In this document: piece by piece, positions 50,053 to 58,820 of the stretch
Position numbering within the stretch: the stretch's first letter is position 1
Layout of the letters: every line of letters begins with the position of its first letter
From: Desulfovibrio desulfuricans
GTDB taxonomy: Bacteria; Desulfobacterota; Desulfovibrionia; Desulfovibrionales; Desulfovibrionaceae
Reading direction: 5' to 3'
NCBI RefSeq assembly: GCF_004801255.1
Contig: NZ_CP036295.1
Span: 2,876,001 to 2,940,000 of the forward strand
Length of the DNA stretch: 64,000 nt
Position numbers and translations under genes: made by a program
The notes under the pieces: model-generated
The model's input: the letters and a program-made list of their open reading frames with translations, nothing else
Databases searched by the model: none
What the model was told of the DNA's origin: nothing

Positions 50053-50634
50053 TCATCCCCTATTTACCGCCTGTTGCATAATTTCCATCCACCTCTCTAG
50101 TTCAATCTTCAAATCTTTTTTTTCTTGAAATTTTACAAACCACACAGGGAAGTCTATATCGGCAACTGACACCCAAAAGCCGGTCTTTTCCCTTGTGATC
50201 ACTTCATTCGCTGTTTCAACGGCCACACTTGCAAGCCGATTATCACGCCCATATTTCTGAACGGAATGTAATTCATAGCCCCACTCTCTAACATCAGAAA
50301 GACAATATGACTTCGATTCTTGTTTATCAGAAAAATAACCAGCTAAAAATATTTTGTTATTTTGAAGGTCGACAGCAATACCAGTGCCATCCCATGCATA
50401 ACTATAATCTTTATTCTGTATTGAATTTAACCAGTCATCCATGGGCACTCGCCCAACATTAGAAAGTTTTCCGACAAAAAAAACCAGTAGAGCAACGCCT
50501 ATAACTAATGAAAGTATACCTGCCACTATTGATTGATTTAAAAGTGCAATAAATATTGCACCCACAAAGACTGCAATCGTACCAATATACATAGATACAC
50601 CTTCAATAGCTGCCCTTCCCCCGACACTTTTCAT
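50053..50634 (-). CDS. Small membrane protein of unknown function in the island
   Basis: A 193-residue protein with two adjacent N-terminal membrane helices (~15-33 and ~36-56) and a ~130-residue cytoplasmic or periplasmic domain (SYAWDGTGIAVDLQNNKIFLAGYF; TGFWVSVADIDFPVWFVKF) whose pattern resembles phage/plasmid-borne DUF proteins with a PH-like fold; no firm family. GGAGG precedes the ATG. AT-rich. The ~110-bp gap before the IS remnant has no gene. Confidence 0.6.
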   Translation of the reverse strand: MKSVGGRAAIEGVSMYIGTIAVFVGAIFIALLNQSIVAGILSLVIGVALLVFFVGKLSNVGRVPMDDWLNSIQNKDYSYAWDGTGIAVDLQNNKIFLAGYFSDKQESKSYCLSDVREWGYELHSVQKYGRDNRLASVAVETANEVITREKTGFWVSVADIDFPVWFVKFQEKKDLKIELERWMEIMQQAVNRG

Positions 50635-50754
50635 ATGCCCTCCTAGTGTCTAATACAATACATGATTTTTTATTTGATCTCATGACTGCAAGCCTTCGTC
50701 AATTTTTTTTTTAATAATACTTAAATGATAATATTTGCATTCTATAACTAGATA

Positions 50755-51090
50755 GTGTTGTCGAATTGTTTTCGACCACAGTGAAATGTTCCTGATTTGA
50801 ACTGCGGCAAGAAATGAACTGTTCCGCTTCGCATAGCGCGTTGCAGTCCATCGCAATCGCTTGAGATGTAGAAATGCATTCTCAACAAGATGCCGTCATT
50901 TGTACACATACTTGTCATACTCGCGCTGGACTTTACGGTTCTTTATGGGTGAAATAATAGCCTTCATCGCCGCGTTGACAGCCATTTAAACGATTTCATC
51001 AGGAGCATACCCGCGATCCGCTAAAAATGCTTCCGCGCGCAACCCATCAATCAAGGCACGGGCTTCTTTGCAATCAGACCTGGCACATTC
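50755..51090 (-). pseudogene. IS5-family transposase remnant
   Basis: Reading the minus strand from ~51090 gives the C-terminal third of an IS5-type DDE transposase: EAFLADRGYAPDEIV, then stop, NRKVQREYDKYVYK, stop, RHLVENAFLHLKRLRWTATR and SSFLAAVQIRNISLW. Two in-frame stop codons interrupt it and the N-terminal part with the first catalytic residues is missing. The far end, GATAGTGTTGTCG near 50751, looks like the element's terminal repeat. The other end meets a 10-C tract at 51095-51104. Confidence 0.82.
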
Positions 51091-51113
51091 TTGTCCCCCC
51101 CCCCATTAAACGC

Positions 51114-51143
51114 AAAAAAGCGAGCTGCCGTAAAGCAACCCGC
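51114..51143 (-). terminator. Terminator after the recombinase remnant
   Basis: GCGAGCTGC (51120-51128) pairs, with two G-U wobbles, with GCAACCCGC (51135-51143); on the minus strand it is followed by six T residues. It lies 24 bp past the recombinase stop. Confidence 0.65.
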
Positions 51144-51166
51144 CCCTTCTCCTCACACAGCCAAGC

Positions 51167-51540
51167 CTACCCTTCCACCTCAGTCCCGTCCCTGTGGATA
51201 GCTACATCCCCAACCACCCCTTCAATGACCCCGGCTAAGCGGTCAAGGTTGGGGGCAACACTACGCAGGTAAATATCCGTTGTGGTGGGCCTCTGGTGGC
51301 CCAAAAGCGGATGTCCGTTATCTGCGATTTGACCAGACTGACGGCAAAATAGTGGCGTATGGCATGGAACCCGAATGGGGCTACCCCCGCCTTTTCGCAA
51401 AGCCGTTTCAGCATCAGTTTCACGGGGGCTTCCACCTGCCGCATTACATGCAACAGGGCAACCACGCCCAGTGTAACGCTGGCATTGATGCATCCCTGAT
51501 CTTTGACCGTAAAGAGGCCTGGCTTGGGGCGATTTTGCAC
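51167..51540 (-). pseudogene. Tyrosine recombinase (integrase) C-terminal remnant, frameshifted
   Basis: One frame (51540 to ~51320) reads LKRLCEKAGVAPFGFHAIRHYFA, with the His-x-x-Arg box of phage-type integrases. A second frame (~51320 to 51167) continues with LLGHQRPTTTDIYLRSV, which supplies the conserved His and the catalytic Tyr. The single shift falls near 51316-51325. The first catalytic Arg and all N-terminal domains are missing. It was probably the enzyme that put the island into tRNA-Ser. Confidence 0.85.
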
Positions 51541-51736
51541 TAGCTGGGCTGCTGTCGATGCTTGCGCCTGCTAGCAATGCTGGCCGATGGCATCTTGTTG
51601 CCTTGCGAAAACAACAAACATAAATATCTATTATACGATAAAGTTAACAACTCACAGTGCTTCAACTCATTGACCCGCAATGGAATCGAACGTATATATA
51701 GTAACCTTTTATAACCTACACAGGAATGGTGAAGTG

Positions 51737-52159
51737 ATGAAAAAATGGAGCATGCATTGTTTTGCAGTATTTTTTTGCGCATCCATCATGCTCTCGCTAG
51801 GATGCGTTAAAAAAGCTGACAATTATCAGCAGTTTGCTGTAAATTTTGAGTGGGCAGGCGGGGGGCTTAGTTCTCCCAATCCCGAGATCATAATTACTAA
51901 TCCTCCCGCAGGAACAGGCTTTTTCAAGGTCCAGATGACTGATCTGGATATGACCAGTTTTGACCATGGCGGGGGCATTGTACCGTGCACCGTCAAAAAC
52001 GGCACAGCGACCATCGCGCAAGGCTCTCTCAAGGGATACCGCGGCCCAGAACCGCCAATGTCGCAACGCCATCAGTACATGATAAAAGTTTTTGCTCTGA
52101 ACATGGACCAAACGTTGGTGCTTGGAGAGGGCAAAGCTGTTCGCAGCTACCCCCACTAG
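51737..52159 (+). CDS. PEBP-like (YbhB/YbcL) lipoprotein
   Basis: A 140-residue protein with a lipoprotein signal: hydrophobic leader then lipobox LSLGC at residues ~19-23. The mature part has the phosphatidylethanolamine-binding/YbhB pattern: SPNPEIIITNPPAGTGFF, TDLDMTSFDHGGG, then KGYRGPEPP and HQYMIKVFALN. The family's DPDxP/HxH region is shortened, so ligand binding is doubtful. ATG 51737 is preceded by AGGAATGG. It is AT-richer than genes outside the island and has its own terminator at 52182. Confidence 0.68.
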   Translation: MKKWSMHCFAVFFCASIMLSLGCVKKADNYQQFAVNFEWAGGGLSSPNPEIIITNPPAGTGFFKVQMTDLDMTSFDHGGGIVPCTVKNGTATIAQGSLKGYRGPEPPMSQRHQYMIKVFALNMDQTLVLGEGKAVRSYPH

Positions 52160-52181
52160 CACAGCATCCTGCAGCACATTC

Positions 52182-52217
52182 GATCAGCAACTTTGAAAAA
52201 GGTTGCTGATCTTTTTT
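52182..52217 (+). terminator. Terminator of the PEBP-like gene
   Basis: GATCAGCAAC (52182-52191) pairs perfectly with GTTGCTGATC (52202-52211), followed by six T residues. Confidence 0.9.
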
Positions 52218-52354
52218 GTGTATTGTCGCGAGGATGTCTACGCGTGAGCCGATTCTGGAATGATTGCTTGCCCTCACACGACTGAAGGCTATCGGCCGTT
52301 CGAACCCCTGCATGCCGCATACATTCTTTGTCGATTTACATGAACCGACTGCGG

Positions 52355-52509
52355 AGTATGCGGGCTTAAACCTGCAGCGAGGGTCCAAATCTCTCCCACA
52401 CCGCACCATGCGCAAACACGGCGAGTTACTGTTAAAGGTAACCCGCCGTTTCTTGCGTCTGAGTGGGGTGAAATTCGGGGCGGCGCGTGGTGGCGTGCAT
52501 ACCGGCATC
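52355..52509 (+). repeat. Right copy of the island-flanking repeat (degenerate tRNA-Ser 3' half)
   Basis: Matches 49054-49210: GAGTATGCGGGCTTAAACCT, CAAATCTCTCCC, a CC-A-like end, the terminator hairpin (GGCGAGTTAC...GTAACCCGCC) and GGCGTGCATACCGGCAT. The T-stem is disrupted (GAGGGTCC for GAGAGTTC) and there is no 5' half, so it cannot be a functional tRNA. The ~130 bp on its left (52218-52354) hold nothing recognisable. Confidence 0.75.
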
Positions 52510-52557
52510 AGGCCTTTGCGGGATCAGCCAAAAGCCGCCCACTGCGTCCTGTGCCAC

Positions 52558-54609
52558 TTACTGTGAAGAGGCCTCAATTCCCTTTAAAAAAGCAAAATAT
52601 TTACCGTCTTCCTTAACCATGTGGTTCAGCACAAGGTCGTGTATTATGCATTGCAGCATCTGCACTGAAGACACGGGATTTTCAGCATTCTGCCCGAGCA
52701 GGCCCGCGCACTTTTGCAGCAGTTCTTTGTGCCGGGCTGCATGCTCGTCGACCTCCGGGTATCCGCTGTTGCGCAGCACCGCTTCTTCGTCATTAAAATG
52801 CTTTTCCACAATATGGCACACGTCGTTAAACCGGGAATTGAGGTCAAGGGCATCTCCCTCTGCAAGTACACGCTCAAGCAGGCCGTTCACGATTGAAACC
52901 AGCTCAATGTGTTGCCCGTCAAGCTCCGCGTTGCCAGAAGCGTGCTCGCTGTTCCATACAACTTTCAGTCCCCAGCTGTTCCCGCTATGCATCTGAACAT
53001 ACAGGCCGTCGTCATCTGACCGGAATTTAACGCAGTTGCGGCCTTCATTCTTTGCCAGATAAAGCTGCTCATCCGCGCGCTGCACAATCAGCTCTGGAGT
53101 AGTGGACTCCTGACAGGTGCATGACACCACCCCGATACTGACCGTCACCACGCTGGCAGCCCTCGATGCCGCATGGGGAATCCCGCACTGCATGACCGCC
53201 TTGCGTATGCTCTCGGCCAGGCTCACCGCACCAAGAACATCGGTATCGGGCAGCAGGCAGACAAACTCCTCTCCACCGTATCGCGCTGCCAGATCTGTAG
53301 GGCGCTTAAGACAGTGCGCCACGGTCTGCGCAACAGCCTGAAGACATTCATCACCCTTCACATGGCCGTACGTGTCATTGTATTTTTTGAAAAAATCTAT
53401 GTCCAACATGATGAGCGAAAGCGTTGCCCCGGAGCGGGCATGACGATTGCGCTCATAGGCGAGCATGGCGTCAAAATGCCGCCTGTTGGAAATCTTTGTC
53501 AGGCCATCCTCGTTGGTCATCAACTCGAGTTTGTGGTTGGATTCCGCAAGGGCAATCTCTGCAAGCTTACGCTCCGTGATGTCTTCGTGCGCTACCACAA
53601 CCATGCGCGGCCCCTCGCCGCGAAAAGGATTGACCCTGCCCAAAAACCAGCGCTTGCGCTCTGGCGAATGACAGCCATACTCCATTGAGAACGTCTCAAG
53701 CTTGCCGTCAAGAACATCCCTTATGCCCTGCGCAAATGAATTGGCTTCCCCAGCATTATCAACGCACACGCCTTCACAGACACGCAGATAGTTTACCCCT
53801 TCAGAAACAAATTCCTGCGAAATGCCATTCGTACCAGCAAATTCGCGCCAGGCCTGATTGACCAGCACTATCTCGCCCGCGGCGTTGATAAGAGCGATAT
53901 TGGCAGAAAGGCCGTTGAGCGTGGACTCAAGAAACAGCGTGGATGAGCGCAACTGGTCGGACAGCCTCTGGCTCACCAGCATGATGAGCCCAATTGTCAA
54001 AAAGGTGCTGGTGGTCATAAGAAGAAAATACGTTGCCGCCAGAGGCGAAGGGCTTGTAAACATGGGCATTCCCGGCCCTCCCCACCAGGGAAGAACGGCG
54101 AAAACAAAAAGCCACAACGTATTAAAGATAAATACGTATTTTAAAAATCTGGCAGGCAGCGCATGCTTACAGTTGCCACCGGAAACTGTAATGGCTGCAA
54201 ACAGCGAAAGTATGGAGCATGAAAAAGAAAGGAGTGTACGCCGTAAAAAGATACTGCCATCAATAAACACCAGATAGCTCAGCGCAATCAGGGTAATGCC
54301 AACTATAAACAGCACTGGCCGCAGCAGTTTTCTGTTTTCTACAAATTCCGCTAGGCCAATGTAGATGCACAAAAAGCAAAGTAAAAAAGAAGCAGTATAA
54401 ATAAAAATCACTATGCCGGATAGTGACTCTACACTTCTGAACGCGTTCATGAAAAAGCCAAAAACCATCAAGACGCTGCCCAGTATCCACCACTGTATCC
54501 CCTGCCCGACCTTGTTAATCCGGTATTGCAGCAGAAAGGCAACAAGCTGGGTGCAACAGCACAAACCATAGCAAATAACTAATGTTTTTATCTCAACAAA
54601 ATCAGCCAT
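52558..54609 (-). CDS. Membrane diguanylate cyclase with PAS and C-terminal hemerythrin domain
   Basis: A 683-residue c-di-GMP synthase. Residues 1-215 hold about seven membrane helices; ~225-350 is a PAS domain ending VVAHEDITERKLA; ~365-515 is GGDEF with active site RYGGEEF (GGEEF 445-449) and a canonical inhibitory site RPTD nine residues before it. Residues ~535-680 are a bacteriohemerythrin domain with all usual ligands in order: His in LDGQH, HFNDE (His and Glu), DEHAARH (two His), and HMVKED (His and Asp). A di-iron O2-binding centre should therefore gate c-di-GMP synthesis. The Shine-Dalgarno is weak. Confidence 0.9.
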   Translation of the reverse strand: MADFVEIKTLVICYGLCCCTQLVAFLLQYRINKVGQGIQWWILGSVLMVFGFFMNAFRSVESLSGIVIFIYTASFLLCFLCIYIGLAEFVENRKLLRPVLFIVGITLIALSYLVFIDGSIFLRRTLLSFSCSILSLFAAITVSGGNCKHALPARFLKYVFIFNTLWLFVFAVLPWWGGPGMPMFTSPSPLAATYFLLMTTSTFLTIGLIMLVSQRLSDQLRSSTLFLESTLNGLSANIALINAAGEIVLVNQAWREFAGTNGISQEFVSEGVNYLRVCEGVCVDNAGEANSFAQGIRDVLDGKLETFSMEYGCHSPERKRWFLGRVNPFRGEGPRMVVVAHEDITERKLAEIALAESNHKLELMTNEDGLTKISNRRHFDAMLAYERNRHARSGATLSLIMLDIDFFKKYNDTYGHVKGDECLQAVAQTVAHCLKRPTDLAARYGGEEFVCLLPDTDVLGAVSLAESIRKAVMQCGIPHAASRAASVVTVSIGVVSCTCQESTTPELIVQRADEQLYLAKNEGRNCVKFRSDDDGLYVQMHSGNSWGLKVVWNSEHASGNAELDGQHIELVSIVNGLLERVLAEGDALDLNSRFNDVCHIVEKHFNDEEAVLRNSGYPEVDEHAARHKELLQKCAGLLGQNAENPVSSVQMLQCIIHDLVLNHMVKEDGKYFAFLKGIEASSQ

Positions 54610-54823
54610 ATTGATGCACTCGCGGTTGAGGGATCACCCACTTCGACGCGCATACATCAACACAGGGCTGCCTGATTGTAAACAGCATTGTTTGCACGCA
54701 CAGACAAGGCAAATGGCATGGAGCTTCACTAACCGACTGTGGCAGGATGAATTTTTTCAGCTAACTGACGGGGATCGCCTGCCAAGAGAACATACAGGCT
54801 CAAACCCGCGTTGGGCCAAACAA

Positions 54824-54863
54824 GGCAAAGCCGCCCGGCATCATAGTGCGGAGCGGCTTTGCC
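54824..54863 (-). terminator. Terminator of the ferric-type ABC operon
   Basis: GGCAAAGCCGC (54824-54834) pairs perfectly with GCGGCTTTGCC (54853-54863); on the minus strand TTGTTTGG follows. It lies 60 bp past the permease stop. The rest of the 54610-54922 gap shows no gene. Confidence 0.75.
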
Positions 54864-54922
54864 AAACGCCCTTAAACTGGGCATCCGTAACCCGATGCAA
54901 AAGCGTGGAATTTGCGTATGCG

Positions 54923-56578
54923 CTAAAGCGCGGTGGTCAGATCCCGCCCCAGAAACCTGCTCAGCAGAAACAGCGGGGCCAGTACGGAAACGATCAAAAT
55001 AGCACCGTAGGCAGAGGCAGGGCCAAAATCTCCGCTGCCAATATACTGAAAAACCTGAACGGTCATGGTGCTCCACGGGCCATAGTACAACACGATGGTA
55101 GAGCTCAGCTCCGCCAGTGTTGTAACCCACATGATGATGGCCCCGGCCACCACCCCCGGCAGCATGGAGGGCACAACCACCTTGAGGAACGTCGTAAACG
55201 GCGGAACGCCCAGACTGATGGAAGCTTCTTCCACCGACACTTCAATCTGGTGCAGCAGGGCCGAGGTTGTTTTGACGGAAAACGGCGTCTTGCGGATAAA
55301 ATAGGCCAGCACAATAATCATCCATGTGCCGGTGAGCACCACTGGCCCTTTATTATATGACGCGGCCAGCGCAATACCCAACACAGAACCGGCTATGACC
55401 AGCGGCAGCATCATGGCCAGATCAAGAACATAGCCAGCCACCCCGCCTTTGCGCACCACCAGATAGCTTACGGCCAGACCAAATACCATACCGATAACCG
55501 TGGCCGTTGTGGATAGAAAGAACGAATTGAGAATAGGCCGCGGCGCCACCTGAAGGGCAATCAGCAGGTTATCGAGTGTAAACTGCCCGTAGTACATGAC
55601 CGGCCCGTTTGTTTTCGTAACAGCAGCCACCATGACCACGGCAAACGGCGCCAACGAGATAAAGACAATACCGGCGCAGAACGCCCAGGCCAGCTTTTTG
55701 CCCAGGGGAGACAGGGTTTTTATTTCAGGGGGCCGCAGTGACGACATGGCATAGTTTTTTCGCTCTACCCACACTTTTTGCAGTACGGTCAGAATCAGCG
55801 TCACGACCACCAGCACCGTACTGAGCGTGCCCGCCATTGAGGGGTTGCCCCCCATTTCGCTGACAAACTCGCTATATGCCTGCTCAGCCAGCACCTTATA
55901 ATCATTGCCGATAATAGTTGGCACACCAAAGTTTTCAATAGACATGCAAAAAACAATCAAGGCCCCGGATGCAATGGCGGGGGTAACCACCGGCAGCGTT
56001 ACCGTACGAAAAACCCGCCATGGCGATGCCCCAAGATTGCGGGCAGCTTCTTCCAGCGACCTGTCCACAGAATTGATCGCTGCGGAAACCATCAGAAATA
56101 CAAAGGGGAAAAACTGCAGGGTAAAAACCAGCACAACCCCCTGCCAGCCGTAAATACTGGGGATATGCAGGCCAAATTCCGCAAGCTGGCGGGTGACGAT
56201 GCCATTGCGGCCAAGTAATAGCAGCCACGCTTCCGCCCCAATAAAGGTCGGCAGAATAAGGGGCAGCGTGGCCAGCGTGCGCAGCGTGGTAGCGCCGGGC
56301 AGCCTGTAGCGCGTGGTAAAAAAGGCAAACGGCACGCCGATAAGCACGCTAAATACCGTGGAAAGGCCACTCATGAACAGGCTATTGCCCAGACAGCGCC
56401 GATAAAAGGGGGTGCTGAAAACGCTGGCATAATTATTCCACGTAAACACGCCAGTGTCAGGGTCAAGCAAGCTGGCCTGAAAAATGGCGGACATGGGGTA
56501 AACTACGAGCAAAACAAGCGTCAGCAGGGCAAGCAGCAGAACCATGTTCCATGCGGAAAAAAGTTTTCGCAAGCACAT
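54923..56578 (-). CDS. Ferric-type ABC transporter, fused permease (FbpB/AfuB-like)
   Basis: A 551-residue permease with two tandem BPD_transp domains of ~6 helices each. Each half has the EAA coupling loop: DRSLEEAARNLGASPWRVF (first) and VSVEEASISLGVPPFTTF (second). Such double permeases belong to Fe(III) (FbpB, AfuB) and related polyamine/phosphonate importers. The ATG overlaps the last base of the upstream ATPase stop, so the pair is translationally coupled. Last gene of the operon. Confidence 0.9.
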   Translation of the reverse strand: MCLRKLFSAWNMVLLLALLTLVLLVVYPMSAIFQASLLDPDTGVFTWNNYASVFSTPFYRRCLGNSLFMSGLSTVFSVLIGVPFAFFTTRYRLPGATTLRTLATLPLILPTFIGAEAWLLLLGRNGIVTRQLAEFGLHIPSIYGWQGVVLVFTLQFFPFVFLMVSAAINSVDRSLEEAARNLGASPWRVFRTVTLPVVTPAIASGALIVFCMSIENFGVPTIIGNDYKVLAEQAYSEFVSEMGGNPSMAGTLSTVLVVVTLILTVLQKVWVERKNYAMSSLRPPEIKTLSPLGKKLAWAFCAGIVFISLAPFAVVMVAAVTKTNGPVMYYGQFTLDNLLIALQVAPRPILNSFFLSTTATVIGMVFGLAVSYLVVRKGGVAGYVLDLAMMLPLVIAGSVLGIALAASYNKGPVVLTGTWMIIVLAYFIRKTPFSVKTTSALLHQIEVSVEEASISLGVPPFTTFLKVVVPSMLPGVVAGAIIMWVTTLAELSSTIVLYYGPWSTMTVQVFQYIGSGDFGPASAYGAILIVSVLAPLFLLSRFLGRDLTTAL

Positions 56579-57693
56579 CACACGCCCACCTTGACCGGAC
56601 TGGTCGGCGAAAAGCAGAGCGTAATGGCATCGCCAACTTTTTTGAAATCTCCGCAGTGCAGCGCGGGAACATCCACCCGCAGCAGCGTGCCAAGAGCGGC
56701 AACCTGATACACCACCACTGTGCCCAAAAACATGACCTCATGAACATGCCCGGTAAAAACATTCTGCGCAGCAGAACCGGGCGTTACCTCGTGTATCCAG
56801 TCCGGGCGCAGCATTACGCTCATTGGCTCATGCAGCCGGGGTTGCACAGGGGCTTGGTCCTGCAACTCTCCATGGCTGACGCCATGGAAATTGCGCATGC
56901 CCACTTCAAACTCCTCCCCGCCGCAGAGCATACGGGCTAGGCCCTGAGCGGCATTCCAGGACAATGGCGTCATTTCCAGAATATTGCAGGAACCCATGAA
57001 TTCTGCCGTAAACCTGTTGGCAGGCGAAAAATATATACCCTGCGGATCAGCCACCTGCTGCAGGCTACCGCCATAAAAAATGGCCACCCTGTCTGATACG
57101 GCCATGGCTTCTTCCTGGTCATGCGTCACATATATGGTCGTTATACCAAGGTGTTGCTGAATATGGCGTATTTCTTCACGCATGGTGACGCGCAGCTTGG
57201 CATCAAGGTTGGACAGGGGTTCGTCCATCAACAGCACGTCAGGGCGAATAACCAGGGCACGGGCCAGGGCCACGCGCTGCTGCTGCCCGCCGGAGAGCTG
57301 GCGGGGGTATCTGCCGCGTAGATCAAGCAGCTGTACAGAGTCAAGAATATCCATGACCCGCTTGTTGATAGTATCGCGCGGCAGTTTTCTGGCCTGCATG
57401 CCATAGGCCACATTGTCAAAAACCGTCATATGCGGAAACAGGGCATAGTTCTGAAAAACCATGCCCGTATTGCGACGGTGGGCAGGCAGCGAAAGAACGG
57501 ACTTGCCCCCAAAAACGATATCCCCGCTGTCGGGGTCGTTAAACCCGGCAATCATGCGCAGCAACGTAGTTTTACCACAACCGCTGGGCCCCAGCAGGGT
57601 AAAAAACTCACCGTCGTCAATGGTCAGATTGACCTTGTCCACAACCGTGAGAGAGCCAAACTGCTTTACAATATCAATAAGTTCTATACGCAC
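56578..57693 (-). CDS. Ferric-type ABC transporter ATP-binding protein (FbpC/PotA-like)
   Basis: A 371-residue ATPase. Walker [13 protein letters not shown]-loop [13 protein letters not shown], signature [15 protein letters not shown], Walker [13 protein letters not shown] and switch THDQEEAM. The C-terminal TOBE region (from ~240) is typical. The GTG at 57693 with AAGGA seven bases away gives the normal N-terminus [14 protein letters not shown]; the frame stays open to 57861 without homology. About 140 bp with a terminator hairpin separates it from the binding-protein gene. Confidence 0.9.
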   Translation of the reverse strand: MRIELIDIVKQFGSLTVVDKVNLTIDDGEFFTLLGPSGCGKTTLLRMIAGFNDPDSGDIVFGGKSVLSLPAHRRNTGMVFQNYALFPHMTVFDNVAYGMQARKLPRDTINKRVMDILDSVQLLDLRGRYPRQLSGGQQQRVALARALVIRPDVLLMDEPLSNLDAKLRVTMREEIRHIQQHLGITTIYVTHDQEEAMAVSDRVAIFYGGSLQQVADPQGIYFSPANRFTAEFMGSCNILEMTPLSWNAAQGLARMLCGGEEFEVGMRNFHGVSHGELQDQAPVQPRLHEPMSVMLRPDWIHEVTPGSAAQNVFTGHVHEVMFLGTVVVYQVAALGTLLRVDVPALHCGDFKKVGDAITLCFSPTSPVKVGV

Positions 57694-57794
57694 AAAAATA
57701 TCCTTGTCTGCAAGGTCAACCTGCTTGCTGCCGCCAGCCATGGAGCAACCAGACCCAGGCGGGCAACAAAGCCTTACGGCAAGTCTCCGGCCAT

Positions 57795-57821
57795 AAAAAA
57801 GGCGCGGAAGGGACCGCGCCT
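57795..57821 (-). terminator. Hairpin terminator between binding protein and ATPase genes
   Basis: GGCGCGG (57801-57807) pairs with CCGCGCC (57814-57820), extended by an A-T pair, with six T residues after it on the minus strand. It sits 10 bp past the binding-protein stop, so downstream genes depend on read-through or a second promoter. Confidence 0.82.
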
Positions 57822-57830
57822 GAATGATCG

Positions 57831-58820
57831 CTACTGCTTTTGCAAAACCAGCTTTTTCCACTTGGCGAGCATGTCTTTTTCCAGAGCGTTGGCTTCAGCA
57901 GGATCAAAATCCTTGAGCATATTGAGCTCTTTCAGCGAGGGCATGCCCTCTACCGCTGTTGCGTCGGGCCGTGCAGGGCGACGAAAATACTTCTGGAATA
58001 TGGCCTCCACCACAGGCCGGGAAAGCAAATAGTCCGTGAGGACCTTGGCTTCTTCGGGATGCTTGCAGCCGGCTACTATGGCGACTCCTTCAGGAGCGGC
58101 AATGACGCCGTCGGCGGGATAAATAACCCGCACGTTCTGCGCGCCGCCAGCCACATAGCGGTGAGCGGCGTATTCCATGGTTATGCCAAGGGCAAATTCG
58201 CCTTCGGCGGTTCCTTTGTAGACAAGGCTTGAGCTATCAAGGATTTTAACATTGTTAATGAGTTTTGTCAGACCTTCCCAGCCGTACAGCTTGTACAGGC
58301 CATACACCTGCGCATAGGCAGACCCGGATTTGAGCGGATTGGCCATGACCACCTTGTCCTTCCACTTGGGATCAAGCAGGTCGCTCCATGTTTTGGGCAA
58401 CTCTGCAGCAGGCACAAGCTGGGTATTGGCCATGACGACCATCAGATGCATGTTGGCCGCCGTCCACTTGTGGTCCTTTTCGATGAATGAGACTGGCAGG
58501 CTGGCGGCTTCCGGCGAGGTGTAGGGCATGAAGTTGGCTTTGGCGTTGTCCAAAACGGCCACATCCCCACTCCAGAACACATCGCACAGGGGGTTGGCTT
58601 TTTCGGCTTCAATACGCTTCATGGCTTCGCCGGTGCCCATGCGGACCACGGTGAGCTTGATGCCCGTTTTGCTTTCAAAGTCCTGCGAAATGGCGTCCAG
58701 CATGTCCGGCTGGTTGGAAGAATACAACACCACTTCTTTTGCAGAGGCACGCATCGACGTGCCCAAAAATATGGCAAACAACACCAGTACAAAACACAGA
58801 CGTTTGAGACAGGCCTTCAT
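57831..58820 (-). CDS. Ferric-type ABC transporter, periplasmic binding protein
   Basis: A 329-residue exported protein. Signal peptide 1-27 (LCFVLVLFAIFLGTSMRASA). The mature start KEVVLYSSNQPDMLDAISQDFESKTGIK and MGTGEAMKRIEAEKANPLCDVFWSGD are typical of the FbpA/AfuA group, which also includes 2-aminoethylphosphonate binders; the usual C-terminal Tyr pair for iron is not obvious (only QKYFRRP), so substrate is uncertain. ATG 58820 with GGGGGAAG is chosen. First gene of the three-gene operon. Confidence 0.87.
   Translation of the reverse strand: MKACLKRLCFVLVLFAIFLGTSMRASAKEVVLYSSNQPDMLDAISQDFESKTGIKLTVVRMGTGEAMKRIEAEKANPLCDVFWSGDVAVLDNAKANFMPYTSPEAASLPVSFIEKDHKWTAANMHLMVVMANTQLVPAAELPKTWSDLLDPKWKDKVVMANPLKSGSAYAQVYGLYKLYGWEGLTKLINNVKILDSSSLVYKGTAEGEFALGITMEYAAHRYVAGGAQNVRVIYPADGVIAAPEGVAIVAGCKHPEEAKVLTDYLLSRPVVEAIFQKYFRRPARPDATAVEGMPSLKELNMLKDFDPAEANALEKDMLAKWKKLVLQKQ

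Larger units (their letters stand above)
49107..52354. mobile_element. Remnant genomic island at tRNA-Ser
   Basis: A ~3.2-kb segment of clearly lower GC than both flanks, bounded by the tRNA-Ser 3' end on the left and a degenerate direct repeat of it on the right. It contains the C-terminal end of a tyrosine recombinase (frameshifted), an IS5-type transposase remnant with in-frame stops, a 10-C tract, and three small envelope-protein genes. No replication, conjugation or phage structural gene is left, so it is a decayed integrative element. Confidence 0.75.

Noticed and set aside
52355..52412. Second tRNA-Ser gene
   Set aside because: No acceptor 5' strand or anticodon arm, and a broken T-stem; it is a degenerate partial copy.
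57694..57861. N-terminal extension of the FbpC-like ATPase
   Set aside because: It would overlap the terminator hairpin after the binding-protein gene and has no homology; GTG 57693 has a good ribosome site.
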